A DNA stretch of 6,216 nt, from assembly GCA_035716135.1 (NCBI GenBank), contig DASTKD010000425.1, positions 1 to 6,216 of the forward strand. The letters are read 5' to 3'. The position numbers were made by a program, and so were the translations under genes. Below, one piece after another: positions 4,164 through 6,216 of the stretch. Every line of letters begins with the position of its first letter. Position 1 is the first letter of the stretch. The DNA is from CF-113 sp035716135 (lineage in GTDB: Bacteria > Chloroflexota > Ktedonobacteria > Ktedonobacterales > Ktedonobacteraceae). The notes beneath the pieces are model-generated. The model did not search any database and was not told where the DNA came from. It was given only the letters and a program-made list of their open reading frames with translations.

Positions 4164-5570
4164 ATGTTACGTTCTTTGCGCCGGCGGAAAGTATGGCTTA
4201 TAGTGGGGCCTATTGCTGCTTTACTGCTGGTAATTACTGGCATTTTCACATTGAGGATACCTCTCAAAGCACACGCGGCCGGTGTGACGCTCTATGTAGG
4301 TTCAACCATCGGGCTAAATTCTGGTTGTGCATCGCCAGGCTTCACTTCTGTACAGACGGCGGTGGATGTCGCTAATCCTGGAGCTACCGTTTATCTATGC
4401 GGCACGACACCCTATGCTGAACAGGTAATCATCACGAAGGCTCTCACGCTGACCGGCGATCCCGGCGCGGGCCTCGTGGCACCCAGTCCATTTCCCGCCG
4501 CAGCTACTTATATTGGCCGTTTGCCCTCGCAATTCGTCACGGATAACCTGTTTGTGCCGCAGACGGTCGTGACTGTGTGGGGCGCGAGCGCGAACGTCAA
4601 GATCAAAAACCTGATCATTGCTGGCGTGATGCCGGGCAATAATTCCTGTGCCGAACAGGAGTTCGGCGTCCTGGTAATCGCCGGAGGAACAGCCGCGCTC
4701 ATCGGAGACCATGTCAACGACATTCGAGACGCGAACTCTGCTCTGTATGGCTGCCAGTTCGGTGTCGCCATTCAGATTGGCCGCGAATACTGGCCGTTTA
4801 CTGATTTCAGCGGCGACCAAACCGAAAGCTTCGTCGGCCACGCGACTATAAAAACAACAACCGTCTCCGGCTACCAGAAAAATGGTATGACTATCGATGG
4901 TCCCGGCACGACGGCTACCGTTTCGGGAAGCACAGTGAATGGTGCCGGGCGCGGCAACGGAAACCTGCTCTCTCCAATTATCGCCCAGAACGGTATTCAG
5001 ATATCGCGCGGCGCTTCTGCCCAGGTATTGAGTAATACCATCACAGGTAACTCTTACACGGGACCTGGTGGTGCCTCTGATGGTGGTGTTCTCGTCTATG
5101 GTGGTTCGTGCGATGGAGCGGCCACGCCACTTACAACTGGTACCAAAATCCAGAATAATAATCTGCAAAATAACGATGTCGGTGTTCTTATCGACAACCT
5201 GAGCCTTGATGGGAACAACCAGTGTTCCCTGCCGATAGCCGCAACCAGTGTCATAGCGGGTCACAACCACATCACGAATAGCGCGGTAAGCAACGTTTCA
5301 GGGACGAATCTGCTTAACTTGCCTGGTGGTTATCAAGCTGGTATCTCGGATGTGGGCAATAGTGATCGATTGACCTATAATCAGATCTGCGGTGTTGGTT
5401 ATACAGCCGTAGCTCCTCCACCATATCTGTCTATGATTGATATAATGGCGACCAATCCAACGGTCATGGGTAATACAGTATGCACGAGCAGCCAGAATGC
5501 CAATATTCTGGCGAGTGCAAAGACCGGCAAAAAGATGCACCTCCGTTACATCGCCAGACCGATCAAGTAA
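4164..5570 (+). CDS. Secreted right-handed beta-helix (pectin-lyase-like fold) protein
   Basis: A 468-residue protein. The N-terminus has a basic stretch (RSLRRRK), a hydrophobic core at about 10-30 and a likely signal peptidase site after AHA (residue 38), so export is expected. The mature start matches the usual opening of beta-helix proteins: FTSVQTAVDVANPGATVYLC (60-79), then YAEQVIITKALTLTG (84-98). Irregular repeats with Asn- and Gly-rich turns follow (KIKNLIIAG, NGMTIDG, QVLSNTITGN, KIQNNNLQNNDVGVLIDN, TYNQICGVGY), as in NosD/parallel beta-helix repeats. Eight cysteines in the mature part may form disulfides. There is no LPXTG motif, lipobox or C-terminal membrane segment. Such folds include polysaccharide lyases, glycosidases and surface proteins; I see no catalytic motif that would select one. 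The ATG has GGGGGAAGG immediately upstream, and an intrinsic terminator lies 34 nt past the stop. Confidence 0.85.
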   Translation: MLRSLRRRKVWLIVGPIAALLLVITGIFTLRIPLKAHAAGVTLYVGSTIGLNSGCASPGFTSVQTAVDVANPGATVYLCGTTPYAEQVIITKALTLTGDPGAGLVAPSPFPAAATYIGRLPSQFVTDNLFVPQTVVTVWGASANVKIKNLIIAGVMPGNNSCAEQEFGVLVIAGGTAALIGDHVNDIRDANSALYGCQFGVAIQIGREYWPFTDFSGDQTESFVGHATIKTTTVSGYQKNGMTIDGPGTTATVSGSTVNGAGRGNGNLLSPIIAQNGIQISRGASAQVLSNTITGNSYTGPGGASDGGVLVYGGSCDGAATPLTTGTKIQNNNLQNNDVGVLIDNLSLDGNNQCSLPIAATSVIAGHNHITNSAVSNVSGTNLLNLPGGYQAGISDVGNSDRLTYNQICGVGYTAVAPPPYLSMIDIMATNPTVMGNTVCTSSQNANILASAKTGKKMHLRYIARPIK

Positions 5571-5603
5571 CGCTGACGGTCTATCACGAGCTGGAGTTTC
5601 ATG

Positions 5604-5645
5604 AAAGTCCGAGCGGAGAGATGCCTCCCCGCTCGGACTTTCTAT
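5604..5645 (+). terminator. Intrinsic terminator of the beta-helix gene
   Basis: A perfect 13-bp stem (5604-5616 with 5629-5641) containing GTCCGAGCGG and CCGCTCGGAC closes a 12-nt loop. It is flanked by AAA on the left and TTTCT on the right. It starts 34 nt after the beta-helix stop. The minus strand has only a short T-run after the stem, but the hairpin could also serve the opposing gene that ends at 5703. Confidence 0.85.
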
Positions 5646-5702
5646 GCGCTATTAGCTCATGCTCGCCTGATGAACATTACCAACCAGGATGGAAGTACGC
5701 CA
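5646..5702. other. Short convergent gap
   Basis: Between the beta-helix terminator and the 3' end of the membrane protein gene there are 57 bp with no gene, repeat or T-run structure that I can support. Confidence 0.5.
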
Positions 5703-6216
5703 TTACCTGTTTTGGTCGGAAACATTTATGAGATTTGGATTTTTCGTCCTGTCCGGCTTGCGCAACCAGAGTGAGACATGGGTGGGTTGCATGGTCTCCT
5801 GCACTACTCCTACCAGTTGCTCGCTCAGTTCCGCCAGCTCTATTTCGTTGCGCAGGTTGGTGCTGAAACCCTCGATGATGCGCCGCGCGTCGTACTTCTG
5901 GCGATAGAAACGGCGGTCAATCGCATGCTGGATGCGACGGCGTAGCGGCTGGAAGAGCGCGGCAATGACCAGCGTCGAACCAACCAGGATAACCGGAGAT
6001 TGCGCCGCCTGCGGGCTGAAAGTGGCGAGCGCAAAATGCGAACCAAGCACCAGCCCGGTATAGAGCAAAGCCAGGATAGCGGTCAGCAGTGTATAGACCA
6101 GCGTGCGTCTGACAAACACATCGATATCGAAGGCATTGGCATACAGCACCGCCATCAAGAAACCGGCGATATTGATGCCACAGCCAAAGAAGCCGATGGT
6201 ATTGACCAGAAGGAAG
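5703..6216 (-). CDS. Multi-pass membrane protein, sensor-kinase-like input region without a kinase domain (C-terminal part)
   Basis: Partial: 170 residues to the stop, with the frame open to the right edge, so the start lies outside the window (the internal TTG/ATG codons near 6155 fall inside a membrane segment and are not starts). Three hydrophobic segments are visible, at about residues 1-26, 37-58 and 74-90 of the fragment. They are followed by a basic amphipathic linker, LRRRIQHAIDRRFYRQKYDA (91-110), a helix with IIEGFSTNLRNEIELAEL, then LVGVVQETMQPTHVSLWLR, which looks like the first strand of a GAF-like domain. In related sensors a GAF and histidine kinase domain would continue from here, but this protein stops 19 residues later with a polar tail. 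It may be a membrane sensor or partner acting through another protein. A truncated gene is possible, but the stop is clean and no kinase-like sequence is seen in the 58 nt up to the terminator. Confidence 0.7.
   Translation of the reverse strand, partial: FLLVNTIGFFGCGINIAGFLMAVLYANAFDIDVFVRRTLVYTLLTAILALLYTGLVLGSHFALATFSPQAAQSPVILVGSTLVIAALFQPLRRRIQHAIDRRFYRQKYDARRIIEGFSTNLRNEIELAELSEQLVGVVQETMQPTHVSLWLRKPDRTKNPNLINVSDQNR

Noticed and set aside
4395..5270. 291-residue minus-strand reading frame opposite the beta-helix gene
   Set aside because: Composition (many Arg, Cys, Ile, Val without domain pattern) is that of an antisense shadow; no ribosome site or family resemblance.
5480..5731. Frameshifted extension of the beta-helix protein (83-residue frame overlapping its end)
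   Set aside because: The frame would run through the strong intrinsic terminator at 5604-5641 and has no recognisable continuation, so the stop at 5570 is taken as genuine.

Overview
This 6.2 kb window looks like a chromosomal segment from a free-living, high-G+C bacterium, most likely of the Chloroflexota (Ktedonobacteria type). The taxonomic guess is an inference. It rests on a kinase-less membrane sensor-like protein of a kind I associate with that group, on a secreted lysozyme-fold protein with a Pro/Ser/Thr-rich linker, and on dispersed palindromes built on a TGAGCGCAGCGAA core. No rRNA, tRNA, CRISPR array, transposase or phage gene is visible.

Left part (1-2000, minus strand): one apparent transcription unit. 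It runs from a promoter near 1913-1941 through a leader of about 320 nt with several predicted hairpins, then an acetate/succinate transporter of the GPR1/FUN34/YaaH family (971-1585), a small helical protein of unknown function (520-852) and the start of a family I CoA-transferase alpha subunit (1-532, continuing off the window). The small gene and the CoA-transferase overlap by 13 bp, so they are probably translationally coupled. Together the unit suggests uptake of a short-chain carboxylate followed by CoA transfer to or from it. The physiological substrate cannot be read from the sequence.

Middle part (2000-3900): a DinB-like four-helix-bundle protein (2098-2553, plus) converges on a membrane-anchored or secreted lytic-transglycosylase-like protein (2693-3760, minus). 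The convergent gap holds a perfect 31-bp inverted repeat. A second, decayed copy of this repeat lies at 3882-3934, with paired changes that keep an internal stem. Another hairpin at the end of the transglycosylase gene carries a short T-run on the plus strand and may terminate the DinB transcript.

Right part (3761-6216): a 403-bp divergent intergenic region, AT-rich on its right side, separates the transglycosylase-like gene from a secreted right-handed beta-helix protein (4164-5570, plus). The region is crowded with short repeats: two tandem direct-repeat pairs, a cluster of TTTCAT/ATGAAA hexamers, and a 10-bp dyad whose arms bracket the best promoter of the window. The beta-helix gene ends at a textbook intrinsic terminator (5604-5641). 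Facing it is the 3' end of a gene for a multi-pass membrane protein (5703-6216, minus) with the linker seen in sensor kinases but no kinase domain.

I did not find a clearly new multi-gene system. The observations most worth following are the structured leader of the transporter unit, the unidentified small gene coupled to the CoA-transferase, and the repeat-dense divergent promoter region between two predicted exported proteins.
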